DNA of 64,000 bases. Source: JACMLD01 sp047602295. Lineage in GTDB: Bacteria > Bacteroidota > Bacteroidia > Chitinophagales > Chitinophagaceae. The notes under the pieces are model-generated. The model did not search any database and was not told the DNA's origin. It was given only the letters and a program-made list of their open reading frames with translations. Below, in pieces: positions 42,154-50,573 of this stretch. The DNA lies in NCBI GenBank assembly GCA_047602295.1, contig JASGHP010000001.1, positions 3,720,001 to 3,784,000 on the forward strand, given 5' to 3'. The first letter of the stretch is position 1, and each line of letters begins with the position of its first letter. Made by a program: the position numbers and the translations under genes.

Positions 42154-43917
42154 CTTTTCCTGGTGCTTCCACAATTCGTTAAAGAGGGCACTGTTTTGTT
42201 TTAATGTTGCAAAACTTCCTTCTGCGGCAATGCGGCCATCCTGCAGTACATAGATATAATCAAAATAACGAAGCAAGTAGAGGCGGTGCAGGCTGCTTAC
42301 AACCGCTTTGTCTTTACTGGCTGCAAACAGTTTTTCATAAATGGCAACTTCTGTTTTAGGGTCTACGCTGCTGGTAGGTTCATCCAGCAAAACAATAGCA
42401 CTGCTGCGGGCTGCCAATACACCTCTTGCCAATGCCAGTCTTTGTTTTTGTCCGCCCGAAAGGTTAACGCCTTTCTCTTTTATATTGCTTTGCAAACCAT
42501 TGGGCAATTGCGTTATCACTTCAGCAAAATGAGCGGTATTGCACACGTCCAGTATATCGTGTTCAGAAAATGGAAGTCCTAGTGTAATATTATGCTCAAT
42601 GGTGTTTTCAAAAATTTCAGGCTCTTGCGGAAAAAGCGTAATGCTGTTAGAAAGCCCCGCCATATCTGTTTGCTGCTTGTCATCTATCAGCACCGTGCAA
42701 CCCTCCGCTGCATCATATAAGCCACGCATCACTGCCATTAAAGTGCTTTTGCCGCTTCCGCTGGCACCAATCAATGCTATGCGTTTGCCTTTTTCAATTT
42801 GTATATTGATACCATGAAGGCTATGCGCTTTTTCTGCTGCCAGGTAAGCTGCATTGTGAGAGAAATTCAATCCACTGATATTTATCTTTTGCCAATCTGC
42901 CGGCAGAGAAGTGTTTACATCTGGCAGGTGATGCTCCTTATAAGCATCTGTTATAAACCTTGCTGTTTGCACATCTGTATTGTATTGCACAATCTGTGTG
43001 TACTGGTAAGCCACATCATGAAAAACGCTGGTAAACTGTCCCACAAAACCCAGCAAAGCCACCAGGCTGCCCAGCATAAACACGCTGCCGGGGCGGGTAT
43101 GCTGGTAAATATAACCCACCGCCGTAATTACATACACCAGGCTAACCAGTATGTCTGCCACAAACCATTTCCATTCATTGATGCGCACACTGCGGCCAAA
43201 TGGCGGGTACACATCATCTACTTTTTTCAGCAAACTCTTTTCCATGCGACTTTCCAATCGCAGAGTAATTACAGTAATGATATTGGATAGACTATCAAAC
43301 AAACTGCCCGAAACAATATGTTCTTTCTCGTTGGTTTCATCTACTGCTTTCATAAACGGTTTGTCGAAAGTAAAGATGAGATAAACGGTTACCATGCCGA
43401 TGCATACACTAATAAAACCAAACAGCGGTGAGAACAATATCATAGCCGTAAATGAAGAAACAAATTTGGTAAGCGTGTACATATACATAAACCCGTTCTG
43501 AAAAAAATCTTTCAGTGCTTCATACGCTTTGCGAATACGGTTGATGGTATTGCCGCTATGATGATCCTGGTGCCAGCGCACAGGCAGGTGCAGCGACTGA
43601 TGATATCTTTCCTGCAAAAAATTACGGCTAAGCGTAAACGCCAGATCACGTTCCATAACACGGGCAGGGCCATGAAAACTCCATTCCAGTAATTTAAGCC
43701 CGATAAAAGCAAACGCAAACAACCAGGCATAATGCAACTGGCTGATTCCTTTTTGCTGCACCGCATTGATAAACCAGCCATACAGCAGGGGGTTCATGGC
43801 AGACACGATACTTGCCAAAACAAACAGGCTGTAAATGAAAACGTATTTCTTTTTTTCTTTGCTGGCATAACGCCAGGCCGTTTTCATGAGCGAGACGTAA
43901 GGATTCTGCATTGTCAA
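42139..43917 (-). CDS. ABC transporter, fused permease and ATPase (exporter type)
   Basis: A 592-residue half-transporter that would work as a homodimer in the inner membrane. The first 320 residues have six membrane segments (for example YVFIYSLFVLASIVSAMNPLL). The ATPase has Walker A IGASGSGKSTL, signature NLSGGQKQRLALARG, Walker B SAIVLLDEPTSSVD and a switch His in VVSSLHR. It resembles multidrug or lipid exporters; the substrate is unknown. The C-terminal residues ..NVEM and the stop arise from the downstream repeat. Confidence 0.92.
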   Translation of the reverse strand: MTMQNPYVSLMKTAWRYASKEKKKYVFIYSLFVLASIVSAMNPLLYGWFINAVQQKGISQLHYAWLFAFAFIGLKLLEWSFHGPARVMERDLAFTLSRNFLQERYHQSLHLPVRWHQDHHSGNTINRIRKAYEALKDFFQNGFMYMYTLTKFVSSFTAMILFSPLFGFISVCIGMVTVYLIFTFDKPFMKAVDETNEKEHIVSGSLFDSLSNIITVITLRLESRMEKSLLKKVDDVYPPFGRSVRINEWKWFVADILVSLVYVITAVGYIYQHTRPGSVFMLGSLVALLGFVGQFTSVFHDVAYQYTQIVQYNTDVQTARFITDAYKEHHLPDVNTSLPADWQKINISGLNFSHNAAYLAAEKAHSLHGINIQIEKGKRIALIGASGSGKSTLMAVMRGLYDAAEGCTVLIDDKQQTDMAGLSNSITLFPQEPEIFENTIEHNITLGLPFSEHDILDVCNTAHFAEVITQLPNGLQSNIKEKGVNLSGGQKQRLALARGVLAARSSAIVLLDEPTSSVDPKTEVAIYEKLFAASKDKAVVSSLHRLYLLRYFDYIYVLQDGRIAAEGSFATLKQNSALFNELWKHQEKNVEM

Positions 43918-43919
43918 AA

Positions 43920-44190
43920 TTAGTAATTAGGAATTAGTAATTAGTAATTGCAGATCCAATGTGAAAATGTGATGAATGTGGGAAATATGGAAATGCGTTT
44001 GAAAAGTCAAAAGTCAAAATTCAAAAGTAAAAAAACTCCTGTTCAGGCATCATTCATCTCTGCAAAAGCGCTGCTCAAAAGAGTCCTATCAATCCCAAAA
44101 ATCCTACAAATCATGGTTCAGACAAAATACGGTAAGACGCACCCAAAGAATTATTAATTACTAATTCTTAATTATTAATTGGCGTTCATA
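43920..44190. repeat. Mixed repeat block between ABC transporter and ACP-like genes
   Basis: No gene lies in these 270 bases. They hold AATTAGTAATTAGGAATTAG variants, a GTGAAAATGTGATGAATGTG block ending AAATGCGTTTGAAA, AAGTCAAAAGTCAAAATTC units, an inverse GGATTTGTAGGATT/CTGAACC element (44087-44123) and AATTATTAATTACTAATTC units. Here they lie between two gene starts, unlike most copies elsewhere. Confidence 0.6.
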
Positions 44191-44224
44191 ATAACGTATA
44201 TTTCATGCATTAACTTAAAGACAT

Positions 44225-44476
44225 ATGGGATTAGATACCGTAGAACTTGTATGGAAAATAGCAAACGAATTCTCCATTAATCCACCGGATGCAAGATGGG
44301 AGCAAGTAACTACTGTGCAAAATATGTATGATATAGTAGCAGAGTTCACCGAAGGTCGTTTGACAACGTCCGCCATTGAAGAAAAAGTAAACGCCATTCT
44401 TTGCGAGCATGTAGGCATAGAACCAGATGAAATAAGCCCTGAAAAAAGCTTAACGACTGATTTGGGATTAGATTAA
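44225..44476 (+). CDS. Acyl carrier protein-like domain, circularly permuted, lacking the attachment serine
   Basis: The 83-residue protein contains both halves of an ACP in reverse order. Residues 1-41 (MGLDTVELVWKIANEF..VTTVQNMYDIV) match E. coli ACP from Asp35/Ser36 onward. Residues 50-83 (AIEEKVNAILCEHVGIEP, then DEISPE..DLGLD) match the ACP start up to Asp35. Both alignments are gap-free by eye. The chain therefore begins and ends at the DSL motif, and the phosphopantetheine serine is absent: Gly2 takes its place at the start, and the stop replaces it at the end. It may be a carrier-like structural protein. It lies between an ABC exporter gene and a GNAT gene. Confidence 0.75.
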   Translation: MGLDTVELVWKIANEFSINPPDARWEQVTTVQNMYDIVAEFTEGRLTTSAIEEKVNAILCEHVGIEPDEISPEKSLTTDLGLD

Positions 44477-44485
44477 AAGAGATAG

Positions 44486-44525
44486 TGAGCCGCACCCAAA
44501 GAATTATTAATTACTAATTCTTAAT
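44486..44525 (-). repeat. AATTAATAATTAGTAATT-class repeat at the GNAT 3' end
   Basis: Located between convergent stops. Read on the minus strand, ATTAATAATTAAGAATTAGT continues the last codons of the acetyltransferase gene; the residues INN and the stop TAA are encoded by the repeat. Confidence 0.6.
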
Positions 44526-45087
44526 TATTAATCCCTTCAAAGAAGTACAGTTCATATCCCAAATCCAGCTTATCATATTCGCGAAAGCCGTTCTTCTCAT
44601 ACCAGCCAAGATTGCGGCGGGTGGAAGTTTCCAATAAAACAGTCTTGTTGAGCGTTTTTGCCCGATCAATTAAATGCCTCAATAACAGCGTACCACAGCC
44701 TTTAGCTTGATTTTTTATTGCAACGCCAATAAACCACAGGTAGTAAACATTTCCGTTCGGATGTTTTGCATGAATAAGCTTTTCGCGCCGCATGGCTTTG
44801 AAAAGATTAGCCAGGCCGAGGGCTTTAAAAATCAGCATGAGATCCAACAGGAGAGTGCTGTGTTTCTTTTCCGGCAGCATCGCCAGCGCACAAGCCGTCT
44901 TGTCATCGTTCAGCCAAACCTCGCCAAAACGCAGGCATTGCTCAAACGAGTAATCCATCAGCGCAGCAACTTTCCGGCGTTTGTTTTTTGATTCTGGAAT
45001 CAAATACGCAACGCTCAGGTTATCGTAAAACGATTCCGTCAGGATTTCAACACATATATGCTTGTCTGCAGCAGTGGCTAAAACCAT
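44521..45087 (-). CDS. GNAT-family N-acetyltransferase
   Basis: A 188-residue protein of the Gcn5-related fold. The acetyl-CoA binding segment is YYLWFIGVAIKNQAKGCGTLLLRHLID (motif A, Q/RxxGxG as QAKGCG), followed by LLETSTRRNLGWYEKNGF (motif B, the W/YxxxGF end). The acceptor substrate is unknown. It is convergent with the permuted ACP gene, with 44 bases between stops. Confidence 0.85.
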   Translation of the reverse strand: MVLATAADKHICVEILTESFYDNLSVAYLIPESKNKRRKVAALMDYSFEQCLRFGEVWLNDDKTACALAMLPEKKHSTLLLDLMLIFKALGLANLFKAMRREKLIHAKHPNGNVYYLWFIGVAIKNQAKGCGTLLLRHLIDRAKTLNKTVLLETSTRRNLGWYEKNGFREYDKLDLGYELYFFEGINN

Positions 45088-45600
45088 TTAAAATGTCTGA
45101 TGTGATGATGTCGGATGTCTGATTTCTCTTATTTGGTTTCTTTGTCAAAACTATAATTTAAACTTTTAAAAGCTCGCCACAAAACACGGCTCGATACACC
45201 AGCTAATTATTAATTACTAATTCCTAATTACTAATTAGTGGGGAAAGAGGCTAGCAGCTAAAAGTTTCTTATTTAACATAATATAAATTATGAGAGAATA
45301 AAGTTGTTTTGAAAGCTTCGCTAACAGCGCTGCAATCTGCTGTAGACTTTTTGCCGCTGTTTGCTGATCATTTAGCGCAATCCCGGGCAGTTGAATAAAC
45401 GCCCACAAAAATTCTAAACTCCGCAAAAACTGGCTGCAAAATGGATAGAGTTTCCAAGTCGGCAGTTATAAGTCAAAAGTCTGTAGTCAAAAATCGGATA
45501 ACAGATCGTAAACCACGAACTCCGAACTAAAAGAACTGCGAACTTCCGAACTTCGAACTTACGACTTAGAACTTACGACTTAAGACTAAAAAAAAGCAGC
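45088..45600. other. Repeat-rich intergenic region
   Basis: Contains CTGATGTGATGATGTCGGATG-like sequence, AATTATTAATTACTAATTCC units (45205-45236), AGTCAAAAGTCTGTAGTC units and GAACTCCGAACTAAAAGAAC-like units followed by TTACGACTTAGAACTTACGA up to the next start. A 63-codon frame at 45235-45426 (TTG start) is not convincing as a gene. Confidence 0.5.
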
Positions 45601-46521
45601 ATGCAAAAAATAATCCCGCATTTATGGTTCAATACACAGGCCGTTGAAGCCGCTGAATTTTATACCAGCATTTTCCCGGAATCAAAAATTACGCACACAT
45701 CACAGATAAAGAATACGCCGTCTGGCGATTGCGATATTGTTGGCTTTCATATTTGGGGCAAAGAATTTATGGGCATCAGCGCCGGGCCGGCGTTCGCATT
45801 CAATCCCTCGGTTTCGTTTATCGTTAATTTCGATCCGTTGTTTTTTGGCAAATCGCCCGATAACAGCCAGGCTGCGTTAAATGCGCTCAACAATACATGG
45901 GAAAAACTTTCAGCCGGCGGCAAGGTACTAATGCCCATCAACAGCTACCCTTTCAGCAAACGCTATGGCTGGCTGCAGGACAAATACGGACTCTCATGGC
46001 AACTGATGCTCACCAATCCCGAAGGCGATCCGCGGCCCAGCATTGTGCCATCGCTTATGTTTACAGAAAAAGTCTGCGGCAAGGCCGAGGAGGCGATTCA
46101 TTTCTACGAAAGCGTTTTTAAAGATGCGCAGATTGGCGGCGTGCATCATTATCCCAAAGGCATGGAACCCGATAAAGAAACCTCCATTATGTTTGGCGAC
46201 GTGCGACTGCTGGATACCTGGATAGCCGCCATGGACAGTGCCCGCCAGCATGGCTTTGCTTTTAATGAAGCCGTTTCATTTTTGGTAGCCTGCAACAGCC
46301 AGGATGAAATTGATAATTATTGGCAGCAACTCTCAGCCGTTCCCGCAGCCGAGGCCTGCGGCTGGCTGAAAGACAAATACGGCCTAAGCTGGCAAATAAC
46401 CTCCGCCGAAATGCAAACCCTCATGCAGCATGGCACCCAGCAACAGATAGACCGCATCACCCAGGCATTTATGAAAATGAAAAAGATTGACATAGCCGGC
46501 ATTAAAGCAGCGGCTGAGTGA
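45601..46521 (+). CDS. PhnB-like VOC protein with two 3-dmu-9_3-mt domains
   Basis: A 306-residue protein with two tandem glyoxalase-fold domains of the PhnB / '3-demethylubiquinone-9 3-methyltransferase' family (a misleading family name). Domain 1 begins KIIPHLWFNTQAVEAAEFY and has GWLQDKYGLSWQLM; domain 2 begins VPSLMFTEKVCGKAEEAIHFY and has GWLKDKYGLSWQIT. Such proteins bind small ligands or confer self-resistance; no specific substrate is known. Confidence 0.88.
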   Translation: MQKIIPHLWFNTQAVEAAEFYTSIFPESKITHTSQIKNTPSGDCDIVGFHIWGKEFMGISAGPAFAFNPSVSFIVNFDPLFFGKSPDNSQAALNALNNTWEKLSAGGKVLMPINSYPFSKRYGWLQDKYGLSWQLMLTNPEGDPRPSIVPSLMFTEKVCGKAEEAIHFYESVFKDAQIGGVHHYPKGMEPDKETSIMFGDVRLLDTWIAAMDSARQHGFAFNEAVSFLVACNSQDEIDNYWQQLSAVPAAEACGWLKDKYGLSWQITSAEMQTLMQHGTQQQIDRITQAFMKMKKIDIAGIKAAAE

Positions 46522-46740
46522 TGGTATTTGCGTTTAAATTTTTATGACCCGGGCATTTGTTCTTCAGGCAGCATCGTTGCGTCGCAGTACGTTCATCTTT
46601 TACAGCTTTGGGGAGCATTGGTTCTCTCCGCAATTCCCCAAACTATCAATGAAATGCATTTGCGTTTAAATGAAAGATTAGCCACGGTGACAGCAAGAAC
46701 ACAGAGGCTTCACGGAGGCTTAAAAATTAAATTTTAAATT
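46522..46740. other. Intergenic region with repeated words
   Basis: No convincing gene. It contains GCATCGTTGCGTCGC (46571-46585), whose complement GCGACGCAACGATGC also occurs at 6102-6116 upstream of hutU, and GCCACGGTGACAGCAAGAAC with CACGGAGG, a class seen again after the FG-GAP gene at 53233. Confidence 0.45.
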
Positions 46741-46808
46741 ATTCGCAAAGTCGCTTATCTATCAGCCCACAAGATGCTTTCAGCACGACAGTAAATGCGT
46801 GAGTAATT

Positions 46809-46910
46809 GCAATCAGGTTTCTCCATTATTGCTCTTGCACAGCAGTCATTATAAAAAATATCAGACACTCGCCTGTCATGCTGCAAGCATCCTGTGGATT
46901 TGAAATGTAA
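46809..46910 (+). repeat. 102-bp dispersed repeat, copy A
   Basis: Begins GCAATCAGGTTTCT and ends TGAAATGTAA. It contains the hairpin core GTCATGCTGCAAGCATC. Copy B at 47091-47192 has exactly the same length, and a 50-base partial copy lies at 49301-49350. Confidence 0.75.
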
Positions 46911-46937
46911 ATCAGTTTGCTTTAATGGAGCATTATG

Positions 46938-47086
46938 AAATGTCACCCCTTCGGGGTTCTGTTACTTTATTTATGCAATCGTTCTATATTAATGACAGCC
47001 TTTCAGGCTTCCAATCCCGAAGGGATGATATTACTATAGAAAACAGTTATCCAAGAAAGTTTAAAACCCCGAAGTGGTGACATTAG
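46938..47086. repeat. Inverted AATGTCACCCCTTCGGGGTT elements
   Basis: AAATGTCACCCCTTCGGGGT at 46938 and the inverse ACCCCGAAGTGGTGACATT near 47067-47086, with a third partial element CCCGAAGGGATGATATTAC at 47013-47033. The region between gene ends (46741-47229) holds no gene. Confidence 0.6.
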
Positions 47087-47090
47087 AAAT

Positions 47091-47192
47091 GCAATCAGGT
47101 TTCTACACCATTGTTTCCGCACAACAATCACTATAAAGACTTTCAGCCACTCGCCTGTCATGCTGCAAGCATCTCGTGGACTTGAAATGTAA
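47091..47192 (+). repeat. 102-bp dispersed repeat, copy B
   Basis: Same start, end and length as copy A. The last 40 bases, around GCCTGTCATGCTGCAAGCAT, are nearly identical, while the middle differs more. Confidence 0.75.
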
Positions 47193-47229
47193 CGTTGTTA
47201 CTGCATTGAAGGTTTTCTGAAATACACAC

Positions 47230-47592
47230 CTACTTTATCAAGTGAAGATCGCCTCCGTCGAAACCAGTTGCTATTGCTTTGGCTTGTCCTAAAAAACTAT
47301 TTTTACAATTCTCGGTAAGCAAATAATTTTTGATAAGCATTTTTGCCTGCTCTAGTATTGTTTGCCACTCAGTTGTTGCTTGTCCAATGTTTAAATATTT
47401 GTCGGCTGGTTCAAAATCTACATTGCAAGCCCAGTCTTCATCATCTTCATCAAACTCTTTTGAACCAATCAAATATGTTTCATAACCACTAGCAGTTTCA
47501 ATTATACCGAAATAATAAGCAATAATGCCACTAACTGGTCTTTCCTTCGTAATAATTTTATCCAACCATTTATTAAATATTTCTTGTGTCAT
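47230..47592 (-). CDS. Small acidic hypothetical protein
   Basis: A 120-residue protein with the acidic run SKEFDEDDEDWACN. The ATG at 47592 (MTQEIFNKWLDKI) is preferred over an upstream start at 47625 that adds hydrophobic residues. I recall similar small Bacteroidota proteins beside HEAT-repeat or toxin-immunity genes, but no family name can be given with confidence. It lies 45 bases after the HEAT-repeat gene, so they are likely co-transcribed. Base composition is more AT-rich than most of the window. Confidence 0.65.
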   Translation of the reverse strand: MTQEIFNKWLDKIITKERPVSGIIAYYFGIIETASGYETYLIGSKEFDEDDEDWACNVDFEPADKYLNIGQATTEWQTILEQAKMLIKNYLLTENCKNSFLGQAKAIATGFDGGDLHLIK

Positions 47593-47637
47593 AAGTACAA
47601 TACTTGGAATTAATAGTGTAAACATCCTACATTCGCC

Positions 47638-49191
47638 TCACCTCAAATAAAAATCAAACCCCACTAAAGGGTTTCGGTTAAAATATTTTTTGTCATCATG
47701 CCTTTCAAAGGCAAAACGAAAAATCTCCCTTGTTCTTTCAAGCTCGTTTACCTTTGGTTTCGTAAATAATCTTACTGCTTTATTTTCCCATACTTTTAGG
47801 TATTCAGAACTTACATCTCTTACCTTTTCATTTTCGTCTATCGTGCCAAGTATAATATCTGCTAAAGCCGTCCAGCCACCAATATTGTTAAACATTTTTA
47901 GCATCGAAAATTTCAGACCAATGTTTCCATTCGCATAAATGTTTCTTGCTTTTTTCAAAGCTTCATCACTGGGGCTCTTTTGTAAAAATTGAATGGCAAG
48001 ATTCCTGATTCCAATAAACTCGCTGTCTAAACTGTCAATGGCTATAGGATAGATTTTTTGTTCATCCATTTTTGTCAATGCAAGAAAAGCAGCTTTCCTG
48101 ATTTTTATTTTGGTATCATTTAAGAAAGGTTCAATTGTATTTGAAAACTGCTTGGCATTAATTTCAGCAAGTCCATTAATAGACCCTAAAATATGCTTCT
48201 TGCTTTTTAAATTGTCGTTATAAATTATGGCAAAGTCCGGAACTGTATTCTTTAAATGATGCCTGGCAAAATCACGAACAGAAGCAGCATTGTCTGATAA
48301 GAACGGCAGAACTATCTCTAAGAAATTCACCTTGTTTTTTAAATGACGAAGTGCTTCTACCCTTATACTGGCTGCTTTGTCAACTAACAGTTTATCTATT
48401 TCTGTTTGCGTTAACCTGTCAAAATAATCTAATGCAACTCGCCTCACCAAAAAATGACTATCACTTAAGAACAGCTTTAAATCTTCATCATGTATGTTGG
48501 ATGCCTCAACAAGCTTACCTGCCATTAAGGTTCTTGTCTTATCGCTAAAAGTTTTTAGGTTTTCAATTATATATTGCCTGTTCTCAACAAAAATAAAATG
48601 AAGTATTTCTGAGAGCACATCGCTTAGATCTATTCTTTTCACTTTTTTCAGCCATTCAAACAAATCTAAATTCTCTACAAGGGCATTTATTATAGATTTT
48701 TTCTTTTTATAATGGTAAATGCCTTCTAAAGCTTTGTTTCTAATTATAGGCACCCAGTCGGCCAATCGAAAAATAATAAATGGAATTACGCTTTCGTGAT
48801 TTATTTCAATAAGCTTTTTGACTGCCTTTTCTCTTACAAAACCACTGCCATTAAGACTGGCTATTGCAAAAAGTGTTATAAGATTTTCATTAGTAAAAGT
48901 TTGTTGGTAATAGTCGAGATCTTTTTGAGAAATAACACAATGTTTCAGAGAATCATAATACCCGTTTTTTGCGTTCAACTTTTTAAACAAATGAGTTATT
49001 GTATCTGCTGTTTTTTGTTGAACTGAGGTATTACTGTCTTTGAGAAATGGAATTAAGTTGTGTATCAGACTGGGATATCCCAATTCTGCAATTTTAGTAA
49101 GTGCTTCAAGCCGTTCAGCAGTGTCGTCCTTTTTAAAAAGCCAGCTACTCTTTTTCTGTTCTAATATTTGAAAGTAATTTGAAATGTCCAT
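47638..49191 (-). CDS. HEAT-repeat protein
   Basis: A 517-residue protein made of about ten HEAT-like helical pairs, for example PSLIHNLIPFLKDSNTSVQQ, VRRVALDYFDRL, VLPFLSDNAASVRDFARHHL, IEPFLNDTKIKIRKAAFLAL and GTIDENEKVRDVSSEYL. HEAT solenoids bind other proteins; no catalytic motif is seen. Codon use is AT-rich and Lys/Asn/Ile-rich relative to neighbours, and the gene is bordered on both sides by copies of the same dispersed repeat, which suggests a mobile or recently acquired module with its small partner (inference). Confidence 0.75.
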   Translation of the reverse strand: MDISNYFQILEQKKSSWLFKKDDTAERLEALTKIAELGYPSLIHNLIPFLKDSNTSVQQKTADTITHLFKKLNAKNGYYDSLKHCVISQKDLDYYQQTFTNENLITLFAIASLNGSGFVREKAVKKLIEINHESVIPFIIFRLADWVPIIRNKALEGIYHYKKKKSIINALVENLDLFEWLKKVKRIDLSDVLSEILHFIFVENRQYIIENLKTFSDKTRTLMAGKLVEASNIHDEDLKLFLSDSHFLVRRVALDYFDRLTQTEIDKLLVDKAASIRVEALRHLKNKVNFLEIVLPFLSDNAASVRDFARHHLKNTVPDFAIIYNDNLKSKKHILGSINGLAEINAKQFSNTIEPFLNDTKIKIRKAAFLALTKMDEQKIYPIAIDSLDSEFIGIRNLAIQFLQKSPSDEALKKARNIYANGNIGLKFSMLKMFNNIGGWTALADIILGTIDENEKVRDVSSEYLKVWENKAVRLFTKPKVNELERTREIFRFAFERHDDKKYFNRNPLVGFDFYLR

Positions 49192-49300
49192 AAGATGTTA
49201 GCCTGTACAAAGTCTTCTTTAATTTGGTAAGATACTAACTATGTAATACATATCATACTTTGGCTCGTGAGACCAAACCGCGACGTTAGCAAAAAGATTG

Positions 49301-49350
49301 TCAGCCACTCGACTGTCATGCTGCAAGCATCCTGTGGCCTTGGTATATAA
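49301..49350 (+). repeat. Partial third copy of the 102-bp repeat
   Basis: TCAGCCACTCGACTGTCATG followed by CTGCAAGCATCCTGTGGCCT matches the distal half of copies A and B, placing copies on both sides of the HEAT-repeat module. Confidence 0.65.
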
Positions 49351-49470
49351 AATTGCTTTCCAAAAAATAACATGTTTTAAAATATTCTTCCTCCAAAAAT
49401 ATTGCAACAATCCCTTCTGGTTGATATCTTCACTATGTAAATCAACCTCTATTATTAGTATTTAATTTTG

Positions 49471-49815
49471 ATGGCACCCAAAAAGATCTGCTACTGTCTA
49501 CTGGCAATTGGACTTCTATTGTTTTCCTATTCATTAGCCCTACCATATTACAAAGATGAATCGGCAAAACAAGAACTGGAAAAAAAGGCAATGGACAACA
49601 TGGGCAAACCCGGTTGGCAGCAATTTAAAAAGCATTATTATGAAGAAAATGACAGGCTAAAAACCAATAAACTCACTTTTATGGATTTGGGTGCAGGTAT
49701 ATCTATTGCATCATTAATCATACTGATTCTTTTTTACTGTCAAAAAAATAAACAGCTTCTCAGCATTAGGTTCTATTACATCTATAGGTATGAAAGGCAT
49801 TTTTGCTTTGGCTAA
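49471..49815 (+). CDS. Membrane protein, N-terminal part (likely frameshifted gene)
   Basis: Family not recognised. ATG at 49471 opens MAPKKICYCLLAIGLLLFSY, one membrane segment, then a charged periplasmic stretch (DESAKQELEKKAMDNMGKPG) and a second membrane segment (ISIASLIILILFYC). After LLSIR the frame becomes Tyr/Arg-rich and stops, while the next frame continues as SITSIGMKGIFALANAAWF. A single extra base near 49768-49771 (AGGTTCT) would explain this. Confidence 0.55.
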   Translation: MAPKKICYCLLAIGLLLFSYSLALPYYKDESAKQELEKKAMDNMGKPGWQQFKKHYYEENDRLKTNKLTFMDLGAGISIASLIILILFYCQKNKQLLSIRFYYIYRYERHFCFG

Positions 49816-50236
49816 TGCAGCCTGGTTTTTAATGCTGCCCGGCACTTTCTGGTATTATAATTTTCGAGCTTCAAGAGGCGATTATGCCTGGTTCTCAGAT
49901 ACTATTAGTATTCCTATGATGTCGCAACTTCCCGTTATTCTTTTTGTGTTTATACCGTTGAACATTTTTATTCTTTTGTCATTTATACAGAGCAATATTC
50001 CTTCCAAACTGTTTATCCGCCCAGTTGACTATACTGCAAAAGAAATTTTGAAAGAAGTATTTTGGGGATTTTTTATACTGCTGAATGCGTTTACGCTAGT
50101 ATTATTTGTAGCCGATGGAGATCATTTTTCAATTATTGTCAATCTAATCTTTACTTATATTTTACTTGCATTAAGAGCTGGCCAAATTAATAGACCGATT
50201 ATCGTTGAGAATATACCCGAAATGGATATTCCATAA
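49790..50236 (+). CDS. Membrane protein, C-terminal part (likely frameshifted gene)
   Basis: Four further membrane segments: IFALANAAWFLMLPGTFWYY, QLPVILFVFIPLNIFILLSF, ILKEVFWGFFILLNAFTLVL and VNLIFTYILLALRAG. The frame is open upstream of the ATG (SITSIG), joining the preceding membrane frame; a joined protein would have about 254 residues and six membrane segments. Function unknown. Confidence 0.55.
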   Translation: MKGIFALANAAWFLMLPGTFWYYNFRASRGDYAWFSDTISIPMMSQLPVILFVFIPLNIFILLSFIQSNIPSKLFIRPVDYTAKEILKEVFWGFFILLNAFTLVLFVADGDHFSIIVNLIFTYILLALRAGQINRPIIVENIPEMDIP

Positions 50237-50315
50237 ATTGTATGTTTTTGTTGTTTTAGACTGATTATCTATTTCTAAATCACAAGCCTCGTTGTATCTC
50301 TCCAAATGGTAAACA

Positions 50316-50375
50316 CAGATTGCTTCATCGCGTAAAATGATTGATGTGCAACCCGCTGCCGCGATTCGCAATGAC
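50316..50375 (-). repeat. 60-bp REP-like element, copy 2
   Basis: On the minus strand it begins GTCATTGCGAATCGC and ends TTACGCGATGAAGCAATCTG, the same length as copy 1 at 13786-13845, with a diverged centre. Confidence 0.7.
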
Positions 50376-50573
50376 GATCCCGAATTGTTAAAATGGCTTA
50401 CTATTACGCACCCGTCATTACAAGCCGCTGTAAGAACTTGCACTTAATGCATCCCCCGCGGCGAAGCAATCTGCTGATAAACGCTAAGCACATTATATAA
50501 AAGCCCCGATGTAAACCCCGGCATCCTTTATTCCCTGCCCAATTGCCATACACCGCAAACACCTCCCCTTTCT

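Noticed and set aside
45235..45426. 63-codon minus-strand frame with a TTG start
   Set aside because: No ATG, no recognised family, and its end lies in the AATTAGTAATT repeat class; possibly a gene remnant but not supportable.
46528..46737. 69-codon plus-strand frame
   Set aside because: Made of dispersed repeat words (GCATCGTTGCGTCGC, CACGGTGACAGCAAGAACAC); no start signal.
46755..46946. Minus-strand frames at 46755-46946 and 49219-49410 sharing TGCLQHD
   Set aside because: The similarity comes from the 102-bp dispersed repeat, not from protein homology.
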